DNA of 64,000 nucleotides. It comes from Trema orientale. Lineage: Eukaryota > Streptophyta > Magnoliopsida > Rosales > Cannabaceae. The DNA is taken from positions 59,963 through 123,962 of the forward strand of contig JXTC01000550.1 in the NCBI GenBank assembly GCA_002914845.1, written 5' to 3'. Below the pieces are notes generated by a model, which saw only the letters and a program-made list of their open reading frames with translations, ran no database searches and was not told where the DNA came from. Numbering within the stretch: position 1 is the first letter of the stretch; every line of letters begins with the position of its first letter. This document shows positions 36,367-47,807 of the stretch, piece by piece. Position numbers and translations under genes: made by a program.

Positions 36367-36632
36367 ACAGCCAGCGAACAGTCTCGGTTACTGGGGCAAA
36401 AGCTTTTGATAAATATGGTTAAGCCTTCTGAGAGTTCCCAAATTTCACCAAAGAAGAAAGTGAAGAAAATGAGGGCATCCCCATTTAACAAGAGGAGGGG
36501 TTCACTGGTTCTTTGATGGGAAGGGTTGTTGGTTAGGAAGACGAGACCGAAGTCGAGTCGTCGTCTTCTTCTCATTCAACTTCTGAGACTACTTGGTAAA
36601 ATAGTTGAAGTACCGGTTGCGAAAGCTAGAAA
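36367..36632 (+). pseudogene. Broken copy of the TOP2 last exon
   Basis: This plus-strand stretch matches the coding strand of the final TOP2 exon, which lies 2.1 kb away on the minus strand. Shared phrases include gccagc(a/g)aacagtctc, ttactggggcaaaagct, gctgagagttc/tctgagagttc, gaaaatgagggcatccccat and aatagttgaagtaccgg. Against the intact exon it has small indels (around 36510 and 36595) and stop-forming changes, so it cannot encode the C-terminal tail. It covers only part of the exon, in inverted orientation, with no intron sequence; a local inverted duplication or gene-fragment capture explains it better than a retrocopy. Confidence 0.88.
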
Positions 36633-37984
36633 AACTTGAAGTGTGGCATTTATGCTACTACCATCACCCAATTTGTATTTTTCACAATGAACCGAAAAAT
36701 AATAATTATAAAACAAATTCTTGTTATATATCAATATTTAAACGTTTTTAATAACTTAATAAGAAGCATTTATTTTTTAAAACTTATTCATAGTATAAAT
36801 TTGTTAAAAAAAATAAAAATTAAGGTATTAATTTACAGAGATTAAAAATGTTAAGATATTAATTTGTAGAATTTAAAAAAAGTGATATTAATTTAGAGAT
36901 ATTGCAGATGTCAAGATGTTAATTTGAAAAAGTCAGGGTATTAATTTACATGTACTCAAAACTCAAAAGTTAGGGTGGTTAAAAATCATATGGTATTTTA
37001 ATGTCATTATCCACTTTTCAAAAATTTAACCTTGCATTTGAAAAACAATTAGTTGATGAAAATTAGTTCGAAATCTTTCCCAAATTGATAGAAAGTTATC
37101 TAGCATTTTAAAATTTAAAAGAAAATAGATTTCTACTAATATAATTTAGAAGCTATTCAAATATAATTTTTGTTTCAATAACAAAAAGGAAAAGTGTATT
37201 TTCCAAAATTAAGTATATACAATGGTAAAAATGTAGCTTTCACGAATGTATAGGAGATCAAAAGATGTGACATGTGTGAGGAGCCCGTAAAAATTGTGAT
37301 GCAAGCTTTAGTTTTGTGTAGCTATGTTGAAGCTTTTTGGGAGCAGAGATGATAATTTGTGTTGTGTTATGTTCAATTTAAATCGTGTTGATAACATGTT
37401 GACCTACATATCAACTATTTAATGAAAAAGTTACGCAGACTCATCAGTCAACACATATATAAACAATACAGTTATTAGTTTACTTAATTTTTTGATATAA
37501 GTTTTACTAAAGTAAGATAAATTAGTTCATTATTTTTACTATACTTAATTGTTTCTACCGAAAACATATTGGACCCTCATAGTCCTAGGCCACCTTATTA
37601 GAAAATCATGATTAACTAATAATATCCAAGCAAAAAAAAAAAAAATGTAAACAGTTATAGTTAATATAAATTATGCAATAACAGATAAACATTATAAAAA
37701 CACTATCTTTGCAAGCTAAAAAACATTATTTTTTGATAGGAATGATAATTATAAATAAGTAAACATATTATTATATCTGATCAACAAAGATTCTCTCTCT
37801 ACTACCAAGCCAAAAATAAATAAATAAATAAATATATATATATATAGATATACCTTACACATGCATCAACCGTGTTGAGGAGTTCATGTCTTATGAGGAT
37901 GGAATGGAACTGTCAAGTCAAAAATAGTGTTGCTCACTATTTTTGACTTAACGATTCCATCCACATTAAGACTTTGTATTTTAA
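36633..37984. other. Intergenic, AT-rich
   Basis: No gene signal. It has short repeated phrases 'ttaagatattaattt' and 'tattaatttaRag' at about 36820-36950, and an AT microsatellite near 37823-37855. A strong hairpin occurs at 37897-37963 (see findings). Confidence 0.4.
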
Positions 37985-38155
37985 GGGTGCGTCTACAGTA
38001 GAGGCGCCCTTCCGTAGGGCCCTGTCTATTCACCGTTGGATGAGAATCTGTATATAAATAGATTCTCCACAGATTCCCGTTATTCCCCACAGATTCCCAT
38101 CCAACGATAATTAAGGCTGACCCTACGTAGGGACGCCCCTACCGTAGCCATCCCC
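37985..38155 (-). mobile_element. MITE, family B copy 2
   Basis: A 171-bp element, reverse complement of the nested MITE at 31841-32012, with inverted ends gggtgcgtctacagtagagg...accgtagccatcccc. It is flanked by the identical 9-bp sequence gtattttaa at 37976-37984 and 38156-38164. The 9-bp duplications at both copies suggest Mutator-type transposition. Confidence 0.92.
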
Positions 38156-38747
38156 GTATTTTAATTAGACTTTCACACAAGACCTTTAACTTTTTTTTGC
38201 AAGAACTTCAAGTAAAAGTGGTTAAAGTCCACAAGAATTTAGGGAGCAACTGCAAGGCCGAACTAAGCTTAACACTTAGTAATTTAACAAAATGGGGAAA
38301 TTAAAATGTAACACTTAGTAATTTAACAAAATGGGGAAATTAAAATGGGACAAATTGTAAAGCAAATTTTAAAAAACGAAGAATTATTGACCACAAGATA
38401 CATTGACATAAATTAATAACGACATATAAATTTGTAACCAGTTTTTTTTTTTTAAATCACATAAATTCCATGCCCTCATTTTTGCTTAGTAATAGTTAAA
38501 ATAAAAGCAAGTGTTAGTTAATATCTGGAACTCAAAAGTTGACATATTAAAATCTAAAACTTAACGGCATCACATTCACATTTAAGAAGTTCTACGTGCC
38601 AAAGCCACTGCACGTTTGACAAGTGCAATTTTCACACCAAATGCCAATCTCTAAGTAAATTTAAGTAGTACTAAGCTAAACACAATAAAAAACGAGCTGC
38701 ATTTCCCTCATAGTCATCTTCCAACGTTTTACGTAGTACATACATAA
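38156..38747. other. TOP2 3' flank with 39-bp tandem repeat
   Basis: It includes the probable 3' UTR of TOP2 (about 38600-38747). A perfect two-copy tandem repeat with a 39-bp period (unit aacacttagtaatttaacaa...) lies at 38271-38348. Confidence 0.6.
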
Positions 38748-41700
38748 TTAGTCCTCATCCTCATCAAAGTCAGAATCATCAGTAGCCTTCTCACTTTCAG
38801 AGTCACTAAGCACATACCTTGTCTGCCTTCGGTTAGCCCTCTGAGGTCTAGCTTTCGCACTCGCAGCCGGTACTTCAACTATTTCATCAGTAGTTTCAGA
38901 AGTCGAAGGAGAAGAAGACGACGACTTGTCTTCGCTCTCGTCTTCCTTACCAGCAACCCTCCCCAACAAAGAACCACTCTTCTTGTTAAATGGGGATGCC
39001 CTCATTTTCCTCACTTTCTTCTCTGGTGAAATCCCAGAACTCTCAGCAGGCCTAAGCATATCTGTCAACAGCTTTTGCCCCAGTAAGTGAGACTGTTTGC
39101 TGGCTGCGCCTCCCCTCTTTGTTGCTGCTGGAGCCTTGGGTGCCTTAGCATTTGCAGCAGCCTTCTTTCCTCCCTTCTTACCAGCCGGAGCAGGTTCGAG
39201 TTCAAAGTCCTCGTCATCGTCTTCGATATCACCATCAACATCGACATCAACAATATCTGGAAGAGTTGCGGCGGATTTCTTCTGTGCAGCAGCCCTTTTG
39301 CTGGGTGCTTTCTTCTGGACTGGCACCTGTGGAGCCTCAGCATCCATGTCTGAGAGTGTCAAACTGAGTTAGCCAAAACTTCTACCACAGTAAAGTAGGT
39401 AAGAAAATGTTAAGGTCAGGAAATTTAGTTTGTTACTTTTACTATAGTCCTTATAAATCTGAATTTTAGTCCTTGTATTAATATGAAAGTTCTCACTACA
39501 ACTTATCAACAAAGCAACAGAACTACCATTTAAGCACGTAAAAGTAAGTTCCTAAGCGCATCTAAGTTATACATCTTTCGTTTCTTGCATGTAAATCCTT
39601 CAGAGTACTTTTCATAATAGCACCAAAATACTATGTCAAAGGTTTAGAATTTAACGAAAAAGGAAACTTCTAGAAAACATTCACCTGCTGGTTTATCAGG
39701 AGATGATTCAAGATTGTAGGCGGCAAGTCGATCTTTCAACTCAAGTACTTCATCGTCGTCGTCGTCGTCGTCATCAACCACCTGCTTAGAAAAACGGTAA
39801 AACCATTAGTTTCGGGGAGATAACGAACATGAGTTCTTATCCGCTTTGACATTTTCTTACTAATCCAATTCTTGTATTTTATTTCCCTTTTAGGGTAGAG
39901 GAAAGAGAACATGAGAACAGGACAGACCTTCTTAGGAGCATCTTTCTTTGGGGCTGCTCTGGCTTTCGGTTTGGCTTTCGCTGGAGGTTTCTCTAGAAAA
40001 GCAAAAGGATATCCGCATTTTAGTACAGAGAGAATGTCTAACATATACGAAAATATCGATACGTATATAACAAGAAACAAGTTTTAACTAATCCAGCTTA
40101 CCAATCTCCATTGCTGAATCAAATGTTTGCGTGATTTCTTCAACAGCTTCAGCATTGTTGGCCTTCTTAGTATTCTTCCGTGGGTTTTTCGGTGCTTGTC
40201 TAGAAACTTTGGAAACAGGTACATTCTTTACTTGACCTTTTGCTTTCTTTCTTGCCTCCTCTGCTTGAGCATCATTTTTGTCGAGCTCCTGAATATCAGA
40301 CAACATTAAATGTAGGGAAATGATAAAGGATATACATGTATATATATAAGATGTTTGCAAATTAAATAATACATACATCCAGCTGCGTGTCAAGAGCATC
40401 TAGATCTCTAACCCACAATGACTTTGGAGTTGCTTTCCTCAGTTCATCAACCTCGTTGTTAAGTTTATCCCTTTCAGCTAATAGTGCTTGGACCTTCTCA
40501 AGGGTCAATGTTCCAATTGCCATGGACAACAGATACTCATAATCACTGATCCGAACTTCAGTGGCAGCAGCCTCAGCGTTTGAGTTATCTTCAGTATCTT
40601 CCGTTTCCTCGGTTGCCCCAGCCACCTCTGGCTCAACAGACTTAGTTTTCTTTGGGAAAGGAGTGAAACCTTTCTTTTGCAACTCAACGAACAGATCAGC
40701 TCTCTTTCTGTTGTTCACAATAATCTCTCCTTTCACAACCCCAAGGATGAATCTAACCTTGTTTTCCAATTTCAAAAGGTCCAATTCTAGATTATCCAAA
40801 AGTACTTTCTGCATGCATCAAAAAATGGCTCTGTAAATAGCTGCAACCTACTGAATAAATGGCCAGAAATTCCAGGACCGGTATTATACTGACAAACTCA
40901 CCTTTCTCTTCTCATAAAATTCGAGTCTTAGGTGAAAAAATTCCTCGAGAACTGCACGAGGAGCACAGAAAGTAAGTATAACAACATCAAAAGGCAGACA
41001 ATATTAACTTAACAAACATATTCATATGAATGTGTACTTTGTTCTGGAGTGTCGTATTTCTTGATCACGCCATTTGCATCGAACAGGTGCATGTTAGTTG
41101 TGCTTATCGAAGTGGTCAGTTTTAATTTCTTTAACAGACCCTCTTGCTTAGCTGCCATCAAATTCTCCTCCGGCAAGTGGACCAGGATATCCACAGTGCT
41201 GTGATCACTGTGTTGTGTGAAGCCCTGCATGCAAACATAATGTGGATAAGAAACTAGTGTTCTTTTTAAGACATTTAGGAAGATAGCATAAATTGTCAAT
41301 GACTTGGATCAATTTACCTCAATGAAAGGATCCTTGGCCTTCTCATTTCCTTGAGAAATAGATTCCAAAAATTCCTTGTAATCTTGAGTCCACCTACGGA
41401 TTGGAAGCTCTGTTATTCTGACTGTTGTCTCATTGACTTCCTCAATAATCCCACTAACAATGTAGCTTGCACCACCTTCCTTCGAAGATCTCTCTATAGT
41501 TCCCTTAAATCCTCTGTACCATGGATCCATTGGTACCATTTCATCACCATTTAGCAAGCGCCTAACATTTGCAACAATATCCCTTGGGTTATAATTAGGG
41601 ATGTAAGAGCTCCAGCCAGTTCCAATACCCTCACTACCATTGACAAGAACCGTTGGAATGATTGGCATGTACCTGTAGCAGGGAACCTCATGTCATCAAT

Positions 41701-44700
41701 TTGACCATCATCCGGTAAATAAATTAAATTCTTGCAGTACATCAGAAAAAGTAAAAATACCAAGTAGGCTCAATGGATTGCCCATCCTCGTCCAAGTAGT
41801 CAAGAAGGATGTCATCATCCTTCGGGAAAAGGGACCTTGTGATAGGAGAAAGGCGGGTATATATATAACGAGCACTTGCATGATCTTTTCCTCCCTGAAA
41901 GGATCATGATCCGTTCAAATGTATTAGCAAATAAATAACTGTACAAAATTCTAAAACATACCGAGATCCACTAGAATTTTAGAGGTGGCATAGCTCATTT
42001 ACCAGGTTACGTGTGCCAAACTGACCATTTGGCATTAGAAGATTGATGTTGTTACTGCCCATATAATCCTGTGCCATTCCAATGATGGTACTAGCAAGAC
42101 TCTGCTCACCATGGTGGTAGGCTGAATGCTCAGATACATAACCAGAAAACTGAGCAACCTTCGCTTCTTTAACAAAGTTCCTCTTGAAAGAACAGAAGAG
42201 GATCTTCCTTTGACCAGGCTTCAAGCCATCAACCATTGAAGGAATTGACCTTTGTAGATCCGCCAAAGAAAATAGTATAAGTTCCTTATGAACAAAGTCA
42301 CTGTATTTTATGAGCTTCTCCTTTTGATCCAGGTGAGTACCAGGCTGAAAATTGAGGGGAAAAAAAGGATAGAACAGTGCTTTAGCAAATCACAAAGGAA
42401 AATTTTAATACTAAAGTTTCATACCTCAAACCTACGGAGCCAATTCTTTCTCTCTTCTATCTTCTTCTTACTAAACGCAAGCTCAATTGCCTCACCATCT
42501 TGCTCATCTGCCCACATGAAATCTTTCTTGTGCATGCCCAGATTTTGAAAATACTCCCTTCCTTCTTTCGACGTGCTTGTTCCCAACCCCTAAAAAAAAG
42601 AATATAAATGACCACATGAAATACCAGAAAACCTTGAAGCTCAAAAGAATGCTATGATTCTAGCAGGTTCCTTACTCACGCAAGTTGAAAACACAGACCT
42701 TATAGTACTTTATGGACCAACCACTTGCATTTCCCCTCAAACTTTCCTTCCATGCTTCGTACTCGGGCATGGTATAAAATGCTAATTCCTTTCCATTTTT
42801 GTTAGTTGCCTGTGTAGTCAATGGAACAAAAGTTAGAAGCTGCATTTCCAAAATGTATTCAATCATAGTTTAACTCAACACATGGAAGTTACCAAAGAGA
42901 CCAACCTTCACAATAGGAGTAATAAATTCCACTAAGAAAGATGGAATTTTCAAAAGTGATGGCCAGAAAGAATGAATGAAATTAATCAATAGACCCTTGA
43001 TATGGGAGCCATCATGATCCTGTACGAACATTAAACATCAGCAAAGAAGTAATGCACTGTTTCTGTAGAATAATCAGACGAAATGGAAAAGCCAAAACAA
43101 GAGGAATCGGAGGAAACAAACCTGATCAGTCATTATCATCAGATGACCATATCTTAAAGACTTGATGTTTGTGTATTCCTTATCCTGCTGCAGCCCAAGA
43201 ATCCTTTTGATGTTCTTAATTTCCTCATTATCCCTCACCTGAGTAGCGCTGGCTTCTCTCACATTGAGTAATTTACCCCTCAATGGGAAAACACCATAAT
43301 GGTCTCGACCCACGACAGAGAGCCCCGCCATCTATATGTACTCAACTAAGTTAGAACTCTTGAAAATGTAATCTGATAACAAGTTCAGATTCTGAATGAA
43401 CCTATTGTTGTATCGAAACAATTTAATGACTTACAGCAAGAGCCTTGGCCGAATCTCCTTCGGTCAAAATCAAGGTACACTTGTCAGAGTTCCTTCCTCC
43501 AGCTTCATTGGCATCCTCCAGCTTATGGATATTGTGAACTCTCTCTGTTTTAGTTCCATCTGTTTTCTTAAGATCCTTGTTCTGCTTGAAACTTGCCCAC
43601 GAGAGAAGGCTATCCACAATTCCAGACTTCGCCACTGAGGTTAAACGGTACACATGAATTAAGATAAAGAACGTAATGGTAATTTCAAGTTACTAGTACG
43701 TAACATCTATAGACAAGAGCAAAGAATTCCCGAACCTTTCTTTAAGAACTCTGGTGGAAGTTCACATTTTGACCCAAAACTGCTTGGACGAATAGTAAGA
43801 GTTTCTTTAGTTTGAGAATCGAAAGCAGGATTGTCAATAAGAGCATTGACAAAAACCCATAGATAATTCTTCACATTGTGGGCTTTCAAGTTGGCATTCT
43901 TGTTCTTCTTATTTACAACATTCATCACATGGTTCGTGATCTGATTCGTAACATAATCCACATGAGTTCCACCCTTGATTGTGGCAATCGAATTCACAAA
44001 GCTAACCTGGTGAAAAGAAAGAAGAAAACAATCCCAAATGAATCTTGTTAGCTAAAAGTGCACAGCATCATCCAAAAACCTTTGATTCACATGAAATTCA
44101 AAATACCTGTTGAAATTGGCCATCACTAAGGCTCACACAAACCTCCCACCTATCGTTAACCTTCTCTATAATCCTGAAAAATTGATAAGACATATAAGCA
44201 AAACAATCTCCCAATTCAAATTATAAAATGCATAGCCACTAGTTTCACAAGAAGAACCTCGGAAGAGAAGAATCAGCAGATTTACGGGCAGACTGCAAGT
44301 AGAGATCAACATAATCTGTGAATGATTTCACAGGAACCCGTTTTCCATTTAGCTCCACTTTCACAGACTTTCCAAGGCACCCAGCCAAATCGAAAACTCT
44401 CTTCTTCATCAGTGCAACCACATCTTCTTCCAAATGAGTCATGTTAAATTTGGCCAAATCGGGCTTAAATGTCACCTTGGTCCAGTTCTCACTCTCCTTG
44501 CACTTGGTGATAACCGGATCGCTTTTCTTCCCCATGTTGTTAGAGAAAACCTTCAAACCAGCAAGAACCAAATCAAAACTAAAACTTGATTTAAACAAGA
44601 AATTCAAAACAGCTGGTCCTAAATTAGGAAGCGATTTCTTCCCCCATATTATTGAAAAATACATTCAAACCAACAAGAACCAAATCCATTGAACTTACAG

Positions 44701-45521
44701 ACTAAACCATGAGTTGAATAACCTCAACAACAAATACTCCCAAATTAGGAACCCAAACAGTCTAAATCTTCAAACGAACAAGAACCAATTCAAATCAAAT
44801 TGTATATTAAACCCCAATTTACATTTCCTCAAAACCCTAATCAAGTAAAAAGAACTCATGAATCAGGACATTATAACAATCATCGGTCCAAAAACCATAA
44901 AATCGACCAAGTGTTTGATCAGGAGTATACCTGCTTGTACTTCTTAAGGCGCTTTCCGTCCGCGGTTTCGATGACAAACTCGGTCGAGAAGATGTTAGTG
45001 AGCTTAGCCCCGTACCCATTTCGTCCACCGGTGGTTTTCTTGACATTGTCGTCATAGTTACTGCTCGTCAAGAGATGCCCAAAGATCAGTTCAGGGACAT
45101 AGACCTTCTCCTCCTGGTGAATCTCCACGGGGACTCCATCGCCATTGTTGTAGACGCTGATACAGTTCTGCTCAACGTCGATCACGACCTTGACGGAGTC
45201 CATGGACGGATCCCTCTGCTTGTTATCGGCGGCGTTGACGAGAATCTCGTCGAAGATCTTGTACAGGCCCGGGACGTAGGTGACGGAGCGGTGGACCATC
45301 TCGTCGTTCTGGTAGACCCAGAGGGTCTGGGTGTGCTTCTCGATGGACCCGATGTAGGTGTCGGGTCGGAGCAGGATGTGCTCAAGCTGAGACTTCTTCT
45401 GGTACATTTCTTCGATCGTCTTCCCCGGTCCACCGCCTGCCGCGGCGGCGTCGACGGTCGAAGCCGGGGCCATGTTGGCGTTGTTGCTGCTCTGGAGAGG
45501 GCGTTTCTTGTCGACGGCCAT
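38748..45521 (-). CDS. TOP2: DNA topoisomerase II
   Basis: Nuclear type IIA topoisomerase that passes one duplex through another, needed for replication and chromosome segregation. Nineteen exons in phase give 1490 aa: 45521-44931, 44550-44258, 44173-44107, 44006-43736, 43634-43435, 43331-43122, 43019-42906, 42809-42699, 42589-42425, 42344-42003, 41894-41761, 41672-41318, 41224-41038, 40951-40902, 40808-40377, 40288-40102, 39992-39928, 39781-39685, 39349-38748. The ATPase domain has EILVNAADN (about 92-100) and GRNGYGAKL. The TOPRIM domain has EGDSAKALA (466-474) and DQDHDG, split by an intron at 544/545. Catalytic Tyr is at about 798 in SARYIYTRLSP. The C-terminal 300 residues are Lys/acidic-rich with DDDD runs, a probable disordered nuclear tail. 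Length is close to Arabidopsis TOP2 (about 1473 aa). All key motifs are present. Confidence 0.95.
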
Positions 45522-45720
45522 GGTGTGGGTGGCTTTTTGGATGAAACGTTTCGACTCCTGAAGGATCGTTCTAGAGAGAAGAACGTGGATTTAGAGTGAG
45601 AAAGGAGGAGAGAGAGAGAGAGGGGGATTTATAGCGAGGGCTAACGGTAAAGTGGGGATTTGAATTTGAATTCGAAGTTTGGGCGGGATGTTATTGAAAG
45701 TTTTGGGCCTTGTGGAGTTC
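45522..45720 (-). promoter_or_regulatory. TOP2 5' leader and proximal promoter
   Basis: Upstream of the TOP2 start is a leader with a GA-rich tract (about 45604-45625). About 160 bp before the ATG is gtttgggcgggatg (45678-45691), which resembles but does not exactly match the E2F consensus TTTSSCGC. Cell-cycle control of TOP2 through E2F is known in plants; binding here is inference. Confidence 0.3.
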
Positions 45721-47807
45721 GAAGAAAACGGTGCGTTTCACAAGTACAGATTTGAGCCGGCCCATTAAAGGTATGTATATGCAGAATGGGGAAACGAATT
45801 AGATTAGTAACATTTTAATGGACCAACTAATTGTTATTAACAACCATTTTCATTGTTTTATTTAAACAATTTTTTTTTTCATTTTTTAATTTTTCAAATA
45901 ATCCGTTTTTTATTGTCATTTTCCACCCTAATATATTCCAAAGCATAAGTTTACTTGCTGAAAATAGTAGTTAATAGAATATAGAAAATTTGTTGTTAAC
46001 TCTAATTCATGTTCACTAAAAAGCCAAATTGGCAACTTAGAGTCTATTTGGGATGACTTTTACTTTGAGAAGTAAAAGTATTAAAAGATTTTCCTAAAAA
46101 AGCTAGTGGGTCCAAGCTTTATTAAAAAAGTCCTATAAATAGAAAAAGACTTTATGAGATTTCATCCAAATATGTTTAAAAGCAACTTCTAGACTCTAAA
46201 AGATTTTTAGAAACTATGTCAAACATGCCCTTAATCTTAATCTCTGAGATGACTGTGGTATAATTGTATTACATTCCTAAGCACCCTTTTATGAACAAGA
46301 ATGAATAACTAGACATTTTAATTTTAATTTTTTGAGATTTTATAACAAAATGACCTAATTTTGAGCTCATTTAAATGTAAAAAATGTCATTTTTCTCAAA
46401 CATTGTATCAAAATAATTGGTATATCAGTGAATATATTAAGTATAAAATATGATGTATCCCAATATAACAGAAATTTGTAAAAATGAAGTATAAAATAGG
46501 ATACACACTTTAATATCCTACTTTTTTTATTTTCTTAAAGAAAAAACGCTTCACGTGCATCCCTCATCCGAATTAAAGAATATGTTACTAGATTAGTAGA
46601 TTTGTTCATAGGAGAAAGAGCACTTGGTGTGCACCCCACTTCCGAACTAAATTAAGAATATGTCGCTCCAACCTGCTACTTAGTATTTAGTAGATTTGAT
46701 TCGTTTATTAGAGTCCAAAATCACTTACAAATTAACAACTAAATAGACATGTTCATGTCAAATTTTGAAGTAGGTGTCACACTTTTGTTCTATAGATTTG
46801 CTGTAACGAAAAAGGATTAAGTATATTAATGTACTAATCCTTTAGATTAAATTTGATTCTCTTTGATGTAGTAGTACTGAAGAATGTCCCAATTGCTGGG
46901 ATTCTTTAGTTAGTGTTAGAAGAAAAGGATCAAAGTACTTATTAGCTAACCTCCCTTCATTTCATCAGTTGCACCTATTGCAAGTGCAGCCTTCCTCTCC
47001 AGCCTTGGCATGTTTTTCTCTTCTTTTAAGTTTGTAACTTCTTAACTTTGATTTTGGAATGGACACGGTTCCTGAATTTTTCTCTTCTTGTTTCTGGGAA
47101 ATGTTGTCTCTTGATTTTGTAATCTTTTTAGTTTAATTAAAGTTTACACATAAAGTTGATCTACATCTGCATACAATCATTCTTCTATATTTTTATCTGT
47201 CTACATAAATCATGCATTTATATATATATATATGAAGGACTTCTCAATAGTTACAATTTTTTTGTGATATATATATATATATTTTATCTTATACATCATA
47301 ATTTTGGTTTTTGAAAAAATTACTAAAGTTAAAAATCTTGTTTATCATATATAAGGACATGGGTTGCATTAATAGTACTAGTGTAACGTAGCATTTGATA
47401 CTCAATTATTTGAGTATGAGAGGATGATAGTTTTTGAGGAGGAAAAATGAATACCCAAAAAAAAAAATGAAGGTAAAAAATTCAAAATATAGCATTTTAT
47501 TGATCATATATTGGATTATTGGAGCATAATAATACACAATTAACAATTTATTTAGAGGAGAATACCAAAAAAAAAAAAAAAATTATTTAGAGGATTTTTA
47601 GAACTTTGCTAGATTGAACTTGTGATCAATGGAGATAATCTACCCCGTGTGATAGCTAATAGCTATAGATCAAATTTTATGAGATCACTGAAGACCCTGT
47701 TGTTATACGAATATAAGGTTTAGTTCGTATAAATTAGAAATACAAATCTAGAAGATCTATGCATAGACTTGCTCGCTCTAACATGAGCTCTTTGTTTCAT
47801 CGTAGTC
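45721..47807. other. Intergenic between divergent genes
   Basis: AT-rich DNA without coding signal. A MITE-like stretch, 'ctatttgggatgacttttac...aactatgtcaaacatgccc' (about 46043-46234), and a weak duplicated phrase 'gtgcatccc/gtgcacccc..tccgaa' (about 46556 and 46632) were noticed but are not firm. Confidence 0.4.

Noticed and set aside
36339..36575. Minus-strand frame of 78 codons
   Set aside because: It lies opposite the TOP2 exon pseudogene and is explained by it.
45075..45599. Plus-strand frame of 174 codons opposite TOP2 exon 1
   Set aside because: Val/Asp-rich antisense shadow of the GC-rich ATPase exon; TOP2 motifs on the minus strand are unambiguous.
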